Part shown: positions 1 through 9,384 of the stretch, in pieces
Layout: each line of letters starts with the position of its first letter
Position numbering within the stretch: the first letter of the stretch is position 1
NCBI RefSeq assembly: GCF_005843925.1
Contig: NZ_VCBC01000003.1
Span: 186,001-250,000 of the forward strand
Direction of reading: 5' to 3'
DNA length: 64,000 bases
Origin: Thalassotalea litorea
Lineage (GTDB): Bacteria > Pseudomonadota > Gammaproteobacteria > Enterobacterales > Alteromonadaceae
The notes under the pieces: generated by a model
The model's database searches: none
What the model was told of the DNA's origin: nothing
The model's input: the letters and a program-made list of their open reading frames with translations, nothing else
Program-made: the position numbers and the translations under genes

Positions 1-706
1 CTCGTGCGTACCATTTGTGATTGCCATTGACTAAATGCCAGGGCGCATTGCTGGTAGACGTTCGCTTAAACATGTCATTAGTGGCTTGTTCATAGGCCGA
101 CCACTTTTGGCGATTGCGAATATCTTCTTCGGTCAGCTTCCAGCGCTTAACCGGGTTGTCCAAACGCTCTTTAAAACGCTGTAACTGCTCGTCTTTACTA
201 ATATGAATGAATGCTTTGATGATGCGAACTCCATCGTCAGTTAGCATACGTTCAAATTCATTGATTTCCTGATAGGCCCGTTGCCACTCATCAATGCTGG
301 CAAAGCCTTCTACTCGTTCAACCAGTACCCGACCATAATAAGACCGATCAAATATTGCGATACGACCGGGTGGTGGCAAGGCTTTTTGAAATCGATACAA
401 ATAATGCCGACCTTGTTCATCCTTCGTTGGAGCCGCAATGGGATATACACGAAAGCCACGCGGATCGAGTCGTTCAGTTATGCGACGAATCAAGCCACCT
501 TTACCACTGGCATCCCAGCCTTCTAATACGATGATAACGCGGCGGCCTTGATGAAAGTATGCCTGTTGCACCGCAAGCAATCGTTTTTGCCAGTGGCTTA
601 ATTGCTTTTGATACGCTTTTTTATCTTCAATAATGCCTTCGCTGAAATCGACATCACTGAGTTTTGGACTCGGATCACTAATGATTATTTCTGATGGGGT
701 ATTCAT
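1..706 (-). CDS. ppk2: Polyphosphate kinase 2 family protein, 3' end outside window
   Basis: My own translation of the minus strand from the ATG at 706 gives about 235 residues open to the window edge. The P-loop GWDASGKGG lies near residue 63 and the DRSYYGR lid/Walker B motif near residue 122. Both are hallmarks of PPK2 enzymes, which use polyphosphate to phosphorylate nucleoside mono- or diphosphates in the cytosol. The C-terminal stretch WHLVNGNHKWYAR is also typical. The family usually runs 230-300 residues, so only a short tail is missing. It is divergent from the potassium channel gene. The subclass (ADP- or AMP-preferring) cannot be decided from this fragment. Confidence 0.93.
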   Translation of the reverse strand, partial: MNTPSEIIISDPSPKLSDVDFSEGIIEDKKAYQKQLSHWQKRLLAVQQAYFHQGRRVIIVLEGWDASGKGGLIRRITERLDPRGFRVYPIAAPTKDEQGRHYLYRFQKALPPPGRIAIFDRSYYGRVLVERVEGFASIDEWQRAYQEINEFERMLTDDGVRIIKAFIHISKDEQLQRFKERLDNPVKRWKLTEEDIRNRQKWSAYEQATNDMFKRTSTSNAPWHLVNGNHKWYAR

Positions 707-816
707 TGCAACGCACTCTCAAATAGTAACTCTTTCAGTGTTGGAGACAACTGAGCAAAACTCAAGAAAATCAATGGCTCATTCTCATTTTCACAACTAA
801 TCTTTAAATTACTTGC

Positions 817-1614
817 TTGTTAAATAGGCTGATATTGGTGTTACCTAAGATCCGCAAAGCGATTCCCGCCTGGGTTAAGATCCTGTCCTCAGGGTTATGT
901 CTTGCTGCCGTTTTTCTCTTGTGTCTGGAAATCATGGTGATTTATGGTCAGGAAGAGGAACGCTTGCCGGGCTGGATCAGCTACCTGGTAAATCTATTAT
1001 TTTATGGCGTGATTTTAATTTGGATTGCTCGTTTGATTTATATCTTTATCTATCTGTTTCAGCAGGATGTTAAAAATCGCGTTTTAGCGGATTTGGCGGC
1101 AACGTATTTATCGACAATTATTGTCTTTTCGAGTGGCTATTATCTGATCAGTTCGCTGGCGGACTATCGTCATTATGTCAATGAATATCACCATTATCAG
1201 ACGTTACCAAAACATTTCCAGGACATTGAATATCCCTATAACACTCGTGGTTTTGTGGGTATCAATCACTCTATGTTTATGGGTGTTTCCGAATTAGTTG
1301 ATGATATTGAGGTGAAGTATGGTCAGCCAGCTTCTGCGTCGCAAAAATGGCAAGCCGTGCACAATCTCGAGGATGTCTTTCTCCCACAATATAATTCAGA
1401 AAAACGATCTTTGTATTTTCTTGAATGTTTCTATTTTAGTGTGGTTACCGTTACCACCTTAGGTTATGGTGACATAACGCCAAACTTTTGGTTTGTAAAA
1501 ATAGCGGCATCGATACAAAGTTTATTAGGTGTGGCAATTGTCGCAGTTGGTTTTGGTTTGATTGTAAATCGTATCCGGCAAAAAGAGCAGATCGATTGTC
1601 AGGAAAGACAATAA
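817..1614 (+). CDS. Two-pore-domain-style potassium channel protein
   Basis: The 265-residue protein has hydrophobic helices near residues 20-45, 55-85 and 95-115. A pore helix and selectivity filter TVTTLGYGDITP follow near residues 210-221, then a last helix (about 227-250). TLGYGD is the K+ channel filter signature, so this is an inner-membrane potassium channel of the ion_trans_2 type. An extracytoplasmic loop of roughly 80 residues separates the first helices from the pore. The reading frame opens with TTG at 817; TTG 835 and GTG 838 are alternatives and no strong ribosome binding site decides. No RCK/TrkA_N regulatory domain is present. It may be co-transcribed with the next gene, 10 bases downstream. 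Confidence 0.85.
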   Translation: MLNRLILVLPKIRKAIPAWVKILSSGLCLAAVFLLCLEIMVIYGQEEERLPGWISYLVNLLFYGVILIWIARLIYIFIYLFQQDVKNRVLADLAATYLSTIIVFSSGYYLISSLADYRHYVNEYHHYQTLPKHFQDIEYPYNTRGFVGINHSMFMGVSELVDDIEVKYGQPASASQKWQAVHNLEDVFLPQYNSEKRSLYFLECFYFSVVTVTTLGYGDITPNFWFVKIAASIQSLLGVAIVAVGFGLIVNRIRQKEQIDCQERQ

Positions 1615-1624
1615 GGAACCTATC

Positions 1625-1885
1625 TTGAAGAAAGTAAAAAATGAAAAAGAGTTATTAAAACAGGCGTTAATTATTGGTCAAAACTATGCCAAAAATCGCG
1701 GCTATCAAAGTTTTGGCGCGACAGATTCTTTTGATCAAAAAGTGGAATGCATCTATCGATTGCTAGTCAACGATAAGCTACTCATACCGCTGCCAGAGGA
1801 TCAGGAAAACGGAGTCCATATGAAAAAGCGATTAGTGAAATGGATCAGTAATCAGTTGCCCGCGGATCACCCGCTATTGAATTAA
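1625..1885 (+). CDS. DUF5062-like small protein
   Basis: An 86-residue, mainly helical, charged protein without signal peptide or membrane segment, so probably cytosolic. The pattern LLKQALIIGQNYAKNRGY followed by a C-terminal KRLVKWISNQLP resembles the DUF5062 family of Vibrio, Shewanella and relatives; this is recalled, not searched. The start is TTG at 1625 with an AAGGAA ribosome binding site about eight bases upstream, which supports this start. It sits directly behind the channel gene. Function is unknown. Confidence 0.75.
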   Translation: MKKVKNEKELLKQALIIGQNYAKNRGYQSFGATDSFDQKVECIYRLLVNDKLLIPLPEDQENGVHMKKRLVKWISNQLPADHPLLN

Positions 1886-2011
1886 TTGCGCTCTTGCCTT
1901 GTCGCGTTTTCATCTTTCCCGGAAGATTGCGACATAACGCGCATCTGGTTCTTGCATCTGTGTAATATTTAACGCATTATTTTCCGTTCAGAAAAATAAT
2001 AAAAATGTACT

Positions 2012-2704
2012 ATGCAGTATCAGGGATTTGATAATCTAATCTACAAGCGTTTACCCGAAGGTGTGAGTATTAACTTACAGCCTGCGGGACTTACCGTTAG
2101 AGCCTACGCCTACCTTTGGGACTTTATGTTCCGGGCGTTAATTATCTTTATATTTTCACTCGTGTTGAATTTCCTGGGAGATGCAGGCCAAGGGCTTATG
2201 CTGGTCGTATTTTTTATTGTCAGCTGGGGCTATTATATTTTTTTTGAGGCGAAAAATGGTCAAACGCCCGGTAAGAAACGCTACAAATTACAGGTGGTTC
2301 AGGATAATGGCCTGCCACCGAGAATCGAACAAATCATCTTAAGAAACCTCCTACGACCTGCGGATGCATTCCCTTTTGCTTATGCACTTGGCATGCTTGT
2401 CATGTTCTTTGGTTCAGAGTTTAAACGGATTGGAGATTGGGCGGCCGGAACTATGGTGATCTATTGCGAACAAACTGACTTGCAAATGGTTAACCAGAAA
2501 ATTGAGCCATTAGCGCCTGGATTTTCGTTTAGCACCGAAGAACAAAAGTTGATTATTGGTTTTGCCGAGCGCTGTGACAGTTTGTCCGTTGGCCGTCAAT
2601 ATGAGCTTGCCAACGTACTGGCAAAAAACATTAATTGCCGAGATCAGGAAGCGGTAACTATGTTAAAGCGTTATGCGCAATACTTCATGGGGCAAGAAGT
2701 ATGA
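2012..2704 (+). CDS. RDD family membrane protein
   Basis: A 230-residue protein with the RDD domain at its N-terminal half. The conserved Arg before helix 1 is seen in TVRAYAYLWD (about residues 29-38), followed by helix pairs and NGQTPGKKRYKLQV near residue 82. The last stretch, about 80 residues after the membrane part, is soluble and helical. RDD proteins are inner-membrane proteins of unclear role, sometimes linked to Na+/H+ exchange or to coupling with MoxR systems. It is the first gene of a six-gene operon and its stop overlaps the next start by four bases (ATGA). Confidence 0.9.
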   Translation: MQYQGFDNLIYKRLPEGVSINLQPAGLTVRAYAYLWDFMFRALIIFIFSLVLNFLGDAGQGLMLVVFFIVSWGYYIFFEAKNGQTPGKKRYKLQVVQDNGLPPRIEQIILRNLLRPADAFPFAYALGMLVMFFGSEFKRIGDWAAGTMVIYCEQTDLQMVNQKIEPLAPGFSFSTEEQKLIIGFAERCDSLSVGRQYELANVLAKNINCRDQEAVTMLKRYAQYFMGQEV

Positions 2705-3645
2705 AACAAAATCAGTTTGTCCGATTAAATGAAGCGCGATGGCAATTATTCTCGCAGTTTGATGCATCAGATAAAGACTGGGTTGCAGTTTATCCCGAGC
2801 AATTTCGACAAATCTGTTCCGATTTGGCATTGGCTCGGAGCCGTCAATACTCTCCCGCACTTATTGAACGATTAAATCAGCTGGTGCAACAAGGACAGCA
2901 GCATTTATATCAAAGCAATGGCTTTAGTCTGGTTCACATACTGAAGATTTTTACTCAAGACTTTCCCCGAGCGCTATACGAAAATAGTAAATACATTGTC
3001 GCTTCTACATTGGCATTTTGGGGGTTAGGGTTACTTGCTTTTCTTTGGGTGTTGATAGCACCACAGCACATATATTGGTTTATCGACCCGATGCAGGTGA
3101 ATCAGTTAGAATCTATGTATGACCCCGCGGGATCAGTACAAACAGATAGCCGCAGTGCCGGACAAGATGTAATGATGTTTGGCTATTATGTCTACAATAA
3201 TATCGGCATTGCCTTTCAGATGTTTGGTGGCGGGGCACTTCTTGGTGTCGGCGCCTTATTCCCTCTGTTGTTCAACAGTTTCTATTTTGGTGCCATAAGT
3301 GCTCACATCGTAAATGTGGGTTTTGAGGAGCCTTTCTTTTCATTTGTTATCGGTCATGGCTCATTCGAATTGATGGCTATTGTAATCGCAGGTGCAGCGG
3401 GTTGTAAGATAGGTTTCTCGATTTTAAATCCTGGTACTCTGGCCCGTAAAGAGGCAATTAAAAAATCGGGTATGTCGGTGTTGCCATTAATCTGTGGTGC
3501 TTTTGTTATGTTGCTTATCGCAGCATTTGTGGAAGCGTTTTGGTCCAGCAGTGATCTTCCCTCGATCGTAAAATATATCGTCGGTAGCCTTGGTTGGTTT
3601 TGGGTTTTACATCGCTTATATCGAGGTTGTCGATATGGAAATTAA
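2701..3645 (+). CDS. Stage II sporulation protein M-like (SpoIIM/DUF95) membrane protein
   Basis: I place the start at the ATG at 2701, which overlaps the RDD stop as ATGA, giving 314 residues. A longer in-frame extension would run back into the upstream gene. The N-terminal ~95 residues are soluble, followed by several membrane helices. The motif FGGGALLGVGALFPLLFNSFYFGAI and a later HGSFELMAIVIAGAAG are typical of SpoIIM-like proteins: glycine-rich helices plus the HG.FEL motif. In non-sporulating bacteria this family accompanies RDD, MoxR and DUF58 genes, as here. The molecular role is unknown. Confidence 0.88.
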   Translation: MKQNQFVRLNEARWQLFSQFDASDKDWVAVYPEQFRQICSDLALARSRQYSPALIERLNQLVQQGQQHLYQSNGFSLVHILKIFTQDFPRALYENSKYIVASTLAFWGLGLLAFLWVLIAPQHIYWFIDPMQVNQLESMYDPAGSVQTDSRSAGQDVMMFGYYVYNNIGIAFQMFGGGALLGVGALFPLLFNSFYFGAISAHIVNVGFEEPFFSFVIGHGSFELMAIVIAGAAGCKIGFSILNPGTLARKEAIKKSGMSVLPLICGAFVMLLIAAFVEAFWSSSDLPSIVKYIVGSLGWFWVLHRLYRGCRYGN

Positions 3646-5218
3646 TCGCCTTGCCTTTGTACCCAGACCTCGAACTCCCTGGCAGGTATTTGACCTGTCA
3701 TTGCAGTTTTATCGAGGCAATTTCTGGACGATGTGGAAAATCTATTTAGCTCAGGCATTGCCTTTAGCATTCGTACTTTTCTTAGTTTTCGAACCGGTTG
3801 TGGCGAGTTTGATTTTTTGGTGGTTAAAGCCATTAATGGAAAGGCCACTTCTGGACTTTTTAAGTAAACAGACATTTTCTCAGGATACCTCAACCAAAGC
3901 GAATTTAAAGGTGCTGAAACGACTGAGAATCGTCGATATTGTTGCGATGCTAACCTGGCTTCGCTTAAGCCCTAACCGAGCCTATCTGGCAAGCGTTGAA
4001 CAATTAGAATTACTGACTGGGACAGCACGCCAGAAGCGAAAGACTTTATTAATCGGAAGGATGCAAAACAAACAAACTCAGTGGATGCTCTTTATGGTGC
4101 ATCTGGAGATGATCTTGATATTTGCCATCTATATGGGCTTGTTCTTCTTTTTACCCAATGAAGATCCGATATCGCAGATGTTTGATCCCTATGGCGAATC
4201 ATCATTGTTACAAGAACAAATTTCGTTTTGGATTTATGTTGTTGTTGTTTCTCTAATTGGCCCATGGTTCAGCTGTGGTGGCTTTATGATGTATCTGAAC
4301 AGCCGTATTAAGCTTGAAGCCTGGGATCTGGAGCTTGGGTTTAAACGCTTAAGTTTGCGTCTTCCTCAGTGGGCTATTGCCGTGATTGCAGCGGGCATAT
4401 TTACAGCGGCTTTACCACAACCCGTTGAGGCGGCCCAAGCAACAAATACTGAACTATCTAGTCCATTAACCGAAAATCACGACAGCAGCGATAAGAGTAC
4501 ACAACAAGCCAATAAGGCGGGTATCAATGGCGATGAAAAGTCGCAAAGAAGTTTACAGGTCCGCAATGAGATTAAAAATATCTATGAAGAAAACGAGCTG
4601 ATTAACCGTAAAAACATCTACAAACTTAGTGAAGACGACACCAAGGAAGAATCAAGCATGCCACAATGGCTTGAGGCTTTTTTCTCAATGTTTTCTTGGT
4701 TATCTCTGCTTGCACCCATGATCCAATGGTTATTATATGGACTCATTCTTTGGTTTATTTTATGGGTCGTTTATCGCCTTTATGGTATCTACTCTCAACA
4801 AGAAACCGTACCTTCTCAGCGTGCGAATAAAGCGCCAATGAAAAAAAATCCACAGGTGGTTCCCGAATTTTTTGAAAACATAGAGACTCAGCAATGGCCC
4901 GATGATTTGCTGGCAGCGGCCAAGCACAGCCTAGGCGAAGACGATGATCGCCAGGCACTGATTTACCTTTTAAAATATGGCCTCGATTACATCGGCACTG
5001 CTGCGCCTGATTTACTCACTTATTCAATGACAGAACCAGAGTGTCAATCGGCGATAAAACAAAATTTTTCAGCACAAGTTTTCCTGCCAATGCAAAAACT
5101 CTTTGCCCTTTGGATGGCAAAAGCCTGGGCACATCGAGAAATCGACACGACAGAGATATTGTCATTGATTGATGTCATTGATCAGCTTCCAATTCCCCAG
5201 GTGAACTATGAAAACTAA
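3635..5218 (+). CDS. DUF4129-type membrane protein of the MoxR operon
   Basis: Translation from ATG 3635 gives 527 residues and overlaps the SpoIIM-like stop by 11 bases. Membrane helices are seen near residues 30-65, 150-175, 195-220, 245-265 and 365-395. A polar linker rich in Ser, Asn and Gln lies at about 270-340. The C-terminal ~110 cytosolic residues contain DRQALIYLLKYGLDYIG and TEPECQSAI, matching the general form of DUF4129. These proteins occur beside DUF4350, MoxR and DUF58 genes. The family call rests on context as much as sequence. Confidence 0.75.
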   Translation: MEINRLAFVPRPRTPWQVFDLSLQFYRGNFWTMWKIYLAQALPLAFVLFLVFEPVVASLIFWWLKPLMERPLLDFLSKQTFSQDTSTKANLKVLKRLRIVDIVAMLTWLRLSPNRAYLASVEQLELLTGTARQKRKTLLIGRMQNKQTQWMLFMVHLEMILIFAIYMGLFFFLPNEDPISQMFDPYGESSLLQEQISFWIYVVVVSLIGPWFSCGGFMMYLNSRIKLEAWDLELGFKRLSLRLPQWAIAVIAAGIFTAALPQPVEAAQATNTELSSPLTENHDSSDKSTQQANKAGINGDEKSQRSLQVRNEIKNIYEENELINRKNIYKLSEDDTKEESSMPQWLEAFFSMFSWLSLLAPMIQWLLYGLILWFILWVVYRLYGIYSQQETVPSQRANKAPMKKNPQVVPEFFENIETQQWPDDLLAAAKHSLGEDDDRQALIYLLKYGLDYIGTAAPDLLTYSMTEPECQSAIKQNFSAQVFLPMQKLFALWMAKAWAHREIDTTEILSLIDVIDQLPIPQVNYEN

Positions 5219-6356
5219 TGGCTTAATCGCAATATTGGTGCTGTCTTTAGGATTGCTGGGAGCCTATATTTACTCTTTGGATTGGATTCAAGAAGAAGTG
5301 ATCGTTGGATTGAACGACGAGGCACGCAAAGATCCTCTATTGGCTGCAAATCTGTATCTGAAATCTCAAGATAAAAAATTAACAACATTAGCCTCTCAGA
5401 AAGACTTTATTGATCATACTCGCGTAAAACTTATTGATGAAAGTACGTTAATCATCAACGAAATTAGTATGCTGGAATATCCTAATGTTGATGATTATCT
5501 ACTTGATTGGGTTCGTAGTGGTGGCCACTTAGTCTATGAAGTCTCAGGCACCCGGGTTGCAGACGAGATAGATGACAATGCGTTGTTGCGAGAAGCCGGG
5601 ATCCAAATTGTAGAACTAGAAGACTTCGAGCCTTACCAGCGGTTATCAATACAAAACGAGCCTCAGGCAAACCTTACTATCTCATTGAAATCTTACGATA
5701 TGTCGTTGGCAATGTTTTCCCGTTTCAGAATTCGCGGTTGTGAGGGTGATGCATTTTCCGACGAAGAGTATGAGGATGCTCTGATATGCGACTTTCCATA
5801 TCAAGGTGGATATATCACATTCATCGCTAACCTGGATTTGATACGCAACAACGGATTGATTCATTTAGACCATGGCCAATTCCTGAATTGGTTAACCGCA
5901 ACGAATGAACGCGTATTTTATTTGCCTAGCCTTTATTCTCCTAGTTGGTTCGAACGTATTTGGCAGCGTTCTTGGTTGATAGTAATGACTTTTCTACTGG
6001 TGTTACTGCTAATTATTTGGCGCGGATTGGTGCGCTTCGGTTCCATTGAAGGGCTTATTGGACAAGGTGACTCTTTATTTAATAACCATCTGCAGGCGAT
6101 GAGTCGTTTTCTTATCAAACATGATCAAGGTGAGACTTTGCATAAGGCATTAGTTGCGGATATAGACGGGAAATTAGAAGCAAGAATGCCAGGATTTGGT
6201 CAGTTGCCAAATGAACGTAAAGTCAAAATCCTTAGCGAAATTACCGGTGAGTCAGAACAAAGCATTGAACAATTATTAACGATTACGGTACCCCAGGACG
6301 ATGTTGGCAGGGTTCGGTATACAAAAGAATTTAAAAGTTTAAAGGAAAAATTATGA
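5208..6356 (+). CDS. DUF4350 domain-containing protein
   Basis: A 382-residue protein with an N-terminal membrane anchor (residues about 5-25) and a periplasmic domain of some 220 residues. A second helix follows near 250-270, then a cytosolic tail. The periplasmic part has LIINEISMLEYPNVDDYLLDWVRSGGHLVYE-type content: a Rossmann-like strand, then the loop DDYLLDWVRSGGHLV, characteristic of DUF4350. It overlaps the previous gene by 11 bases and the MoxR gene by four (ATGA), so translation is probably coupled. Function is not established; it may be a partner that MoxR acts on. Confidence 0.82.
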   Translation: MKTNGLIAILVLSLGLLGAYIYSLDWIQEEVIVGLNDEARKDPLLAANLYLKSQDKKLTTLASQKDFIDHTRVKLIDESTLIINEISMLEYPNVDDYLLDWVRSGGHLVYEVSGTRVADEIDDNALLREAGIQIVELEDFEPYQRLSIQNEPQANLTISLKSYDMSLAMFSRFRIRGCEGDAFSDEEYEDALICDFPYQGGYITFIANLDLIRNNGLIHLDHGQFLNWLTATNERVFYLPSLYSPSWFERIWQRSWLIVMTFLLVLLLIIWRGLVRFGSIEGLIGQGDSLFNNHLQAMSRFLIKHDQGETLHKALVADIDGKLEARMPGFGQLPNERKVKILSEITGESEQSIEQLLTITVPQDDVGRVRYTKEFKSLKEKL

Positions 6357-7333
6357 GTCAGGTGATCAGTGAAGAGCTAACTGTAGAACAAGCTCATCAG
6401 TCAATCGTTGCGGTTAAGTCGCAAATTTCAAAGGTCCTGATTGGTCAGGACTTGGTCATTGAAAATGTGTTAACAACGCTATTTTCTGGTGGGCATATAT
6501 TACTCGAAGGTGTCCCAGGTCTTGGTAAAACCCTGTTGGTAAGAGCCATTGCACAATGTCTCGATGTAGACTTTGCGCGCGTGCAGTTTACACCTGATTT
6601 AATGCCATCGGACGTACTTGGTCACAGTTTATATGACATGAAACAGGGCGAATTTACCACCAAAAAAGGTCCTGCTTTTACCAATGTATTGCTCGCAGAT
6701 GAGATTAACCGGGCACCGGCGAAAACTCAGTCTGCTTTGCTTGAGGTAATGCAAGAGCAACAAATTACTCTTGATGGTGACACCCATAAAATAGAATCGC
6801 CTTTTATTGTTTTGGCAACACAAAACCCACTGGACCAGGAAGGAACCTACCCTTTACCTGAAGCAGAATTGGATCGCTTTATGATGAAAATCGAAGTGGA
6901 TTTTCCTGCCATCGAAGATGAAGTCTCATTGCTTAAGCTAAATACACTGCCACAGTCAAACGAACAAAATGTAGCGTCTTTGCAAAAGGTCATTTCTCCA
7001 AAGGAAATTGAACAAATAAAGGCTTTGGTTAGCAATGTTCTTGTGGATGAGCAGCTCTATGATTATGCGGTTGAAATCGTTCGCAAATCCCGCAGTTGGC
7101 ATGGCGTATTGCATGGTGCAGGCTTGCGCGGCAGTATCAATTTAATTAAAGCTGCCAAAGTAAATGCATTAATGAATAATCGCGATTATGTTGTCCCTCA
7201 TGATATAAAGATTGTTGCCCCTAATGTATTGCGCCACCGATTAATATTGTCCGCTGATTTGGAGCTTGAAGGTGTAGATAAAAATCAGGTCATCGACGAA
7301 ATTCTTGCGAGTGTGGAAGCACCACGGCTATGA
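6353..7333 (+). CDS. MoxR family AAA+ ATPase
   Basis: The 326-residue protein is full length for MoxR. Walker A GVPGLGKT lies near residues 52-59, Walker B LLADEINRAP near 112-121, and the sensor region ATQNPLDQEGTYPLPEAELD with DRFMM near 140-163. MoxR ATPases act as chaperones that assemble or activate metal-dependent or membrane-associated complexes, usually with VWA- or DUF58-containing partners. Four-base overlaps on both sides (ATGA at 6353 and 7330) tie it to the DUF4350 and DUF58 genes. The substrate of this system cannot be told from sequence. Confidence 0.96.
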   Translation: MSQVISEELTVEQAHQSIVAVKSQISKVLIGQDLVIENVLTTLFSGGHILLEGVPGLGKTLLVRAIAQCLDVDFARVQFTPDLMPSDVLGHSLYDMKQGEFTTKKGPAFTNVLLADEINRAPAKTQSALLEVMQEQQITLDGDTHKIESPFIVLATQNPLDQEGTYPLPEAELDRFMMKIEVDFPAIEDEVSLLKLNTLPQSNEQNVASLQKVISPKEIEQIKALVSNVLVDEQLYDYAVEIVRKSRSWHGVLHGAGLRGSINLIKAAKVNALMNNRDYVVPHDIKIVAPNVLRHRLILSADLELEGVDKNQVIDEILASVEAPRL

Positions 7334-8661
7334 AACTGAGCGGTATCCGCCCCGAACTAAGGCTGATTCAAGGTGGTGCTCTGGTGGTTGCACTTCTCGT
7401 TTTAACCTTAATTTTTGTTGAGGAATCCAAAACGTTGGAACTGTACTCTGTTCCGATTGCCATTGCTTTGCTTACCATAATTGGCTTTGATTATTGGGTG
7501 AGTCGACATGCGCCTCTACTAAAGGTTACTCGTAAACTCCCAAATAACTTAAGTTTTCAACGATGGTACGATATAGAGCTCACTCTGGAAAATCAGATGA
7601 ACAACGGTATCTATTTTCAGGTTCGTGACCATTTAGATAGCAGTATCAGTGTTCAACATAAACAAGAGTTTCAATACATTGGGGCAAAACAACGTACCAA
7701 ATTAACCTATCGAATCAAGCCTAATCAAAGGGGCGATCACCGGGTTGGTGATACTGAATATTGTGTTCGTTCGATATTAGGGCTTTGGCAAATCCTCTGG
7801 CTAGACAATAATGCCGAGCAGGTGAAAGTGTATCCAGACTTTCGTCGGGTCAACCAGCAACACAGTTTAAAGGGGATCAGTAATCTGCCAATTAATGGTT
7901 TAAAAATCATGCGCAAACGGGGGCAGGGAACCGAGTTTAATCATTTGCGAGAGTACCGCCAGGGAGATTCAGTTCGACAGATCGATTGGAAATCTTCGAG
8001 TAAACTGCAAAAGCTGATTGCTCGTGAATATCAGGAAGAACAAAATCAGCATATTATCGTAATGCTTGATGCTGGGCAGCAGATGAACATCGAAACCGAA
8101 ACAGGTAGCCATTTCGATGCGGCACTGAATGCACTGTTGATGTTAAGTCACACGGTACTAAAACAAGGTGACTGGTTTAGTATGCAGAGTTTTAATCAAC
8201 AGGAACGTTGGTTGGAAGCGGTGAAAGGGGAACAAAATGTATCGCGGGTTATGAATCATTTTTATGATCTTTATCCCGATCAAAGTTACGGTGATTATCA
8301 GCAGGCGGTCAGTGATTTATTGCAGAAAAACAGCAAACGTTCGTTGGTTTTAATGGTGACAACCATTGATGATCAAAATGCTAAGGCTCTGTTGCCGGCG
8401 TTAAAGCGTTTACAACGTCATCATCTCGTGGCTTTGGTAAATATTGAGAATCAGGCGCTTGCCAAGGCGATAAATCGTGACATTACCCATATATCGGATG
8501 CAGACCGTTATTGCTCGGCTATCGAGATTAAAAACCGCTATCAGGCGCATTTAAAGCGGATGACAAAAGAAGGTATTATCTGTGTGGAATGTTCGCCAGA
8601 ACGCCTGTTACCCCATGTGATAAACACGTATTTAAGTGTTAAACACAGTGGTATGTTATAA
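7330..8661 (+). CDS. DUF58 domain-containing protein
   Basis: A 443-residue protein with two N-terminal membrane helices (about residues 15-35 and 40-58), a periplasmic beta-rich segment, then the DUF58 signature. FNHLREYRQGDSVRQIDWKS lies near residues 203-222, followed by a VWA-like fold beginning IIVMLDAGQQM. This is the partner usually found next to MoxR. It ends the six-gene operon and is followed directly by a strong hairpin terminator. A MIDAS-like DxSxS is replaced by DAGQQ here, so metal binding is uncertain. Confidence 0.93.
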   Translation: MKLSGIRPELRLIQGGALVVALLVLTLIFVEESKTLELYSVPIAIALLTIIGFDYWVSRHAPLLKVTRKLPNNLSFQRWYDIELTLENQMNNGIYFQVRDHLDSSISVQHKQEFQYIGAKQRTKLTYRIKPNQRGDHRVGDTEYCVRSILGLWQILWLDNNAEQVKVYPDFRRVNQQHSLKGISNLPINGLKIMRKRGQGTEFNHLREYRQGDSVRQIDWKSSSKLQKLIAREYQEEQNQHIIVMLDAGQQMNIETETGSHFDAALNALLMLSHTVLKQGDWFSMQSFNQQERWLEAVKGEQNVSRVMNHFYDLYPDQSYGDYQQAVSDLLQKNSKRSLVLMVTTIDDQNAKALLPALKRLQRHHLVALVNIENQALAKAINRDITHISDADRYCSAIEIKNRYQAHLKRMTKEGIICVECSPERLLPHVINTYLSVKHSGML

Positions 8662-8663
8662 AG

Positions 8664-8690
8664 AAAACACCTGCTTAGCAGGTGTTTTTT
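8664..8690. terminator. Bidirectional Rho-independent terminator
   Basis: The stem AAAACACCTGC / GCAGGTGTTTT with loop TTA is followed by a T-run on the plus strand and preceded by an A-run. It can stop the DUF58 operon and the convergent gene at 8700-9200. Confidence 0.9.
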
Positions 8691-8699
8691 AGCTTAAGA

Positions 8700-9200
8700 T
8701 TAAGACTGAGTGTCTATAGCTTCATTTATTTTATATTGAATATAAATTGAGCTGAAGAAGAAGGTCATAACGCCTCCTAAATGAACTTCATGATCAGAGC
8801 TTTGATTGATCACATCACGAACCGCACCCCGAAGAGAGAAAATCGCAACTAACCAGGCAGGAATGTAAACCAAATAGGTTAGTATTGTTACTATTGACAT
8901 GGTTTCTTCATTGGCAATTAAAAATGGCCCGAACCACATTACGAGTGTAGAGCCGATAACGGCGTATACTGCAGGCAGAACGGCTTTGCGTTGTTTACTA
9001 TAAGCATTAGCCTTAACAGAACGGTTGTATAACCAGAAAAATGTGTAAATACCAAAGGTAAAAATGGCCAACAACGCTACCCACCAAGCTGAAAAGCGAG
9101 GGAATTCTAAAATGGGTTTGTCTGTAGAATTGTTGGTGAGTTCGGCTTGTGGCGCCTGAAAAACATTGTCTTCATTTACTTGTGTGACTTCAGTTGTCAT
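8700..9200 (-). CDS. Small multi-helix membrane protein, DUF4234-like
   Basis: A 166-residue protein with a polar N-terminal ~35 residues and then about four membrane helices. The first helix segment, AWWVALLAIFTFGIYTFFW, followed by LYNRSVKAN, resembles DUF4234-type proteins, in which a G-I-Y-x-x-x-W motif closes helix 1. This is family recall, not a search. An AAGGAG-like site precedes the ATG at 9200. It is convergent with the MoxR operon and shares its terminator. Function is unknown. Confidence 0.7.
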   Translation of the reverse strand: MTTEVTQVNEDNVFQAPQAELTNNSTDKPILEFPRFSAWWVALLAIFTFGIYTFFWLYNRSVKANAYSKQRKAVLPAVYAVIGSTLVMWFGPFLIANEETMSIVTILTYLVYIPAWLVAIFSLRGAVRDVINQSSDHEVHLGGVMTFFFSSIYIQYKINEAIDTQS

Positions 9201-9384
9201 AACGACTCCTTTTTATAATGAAAAAATATTCTAACAACCTTGTCGCGTAAAACAAGAGGGAAATAATTACCCATTTTCGAGCGGGGGAAAGTTACAGCAC
9301 TGTTGGTTTATTTTCTTTACTTACATGGAAGAAAAGCGTTTAATATTGTTCCCTTTAGTTTATGTTTTATAAGGACTTTTCAGG

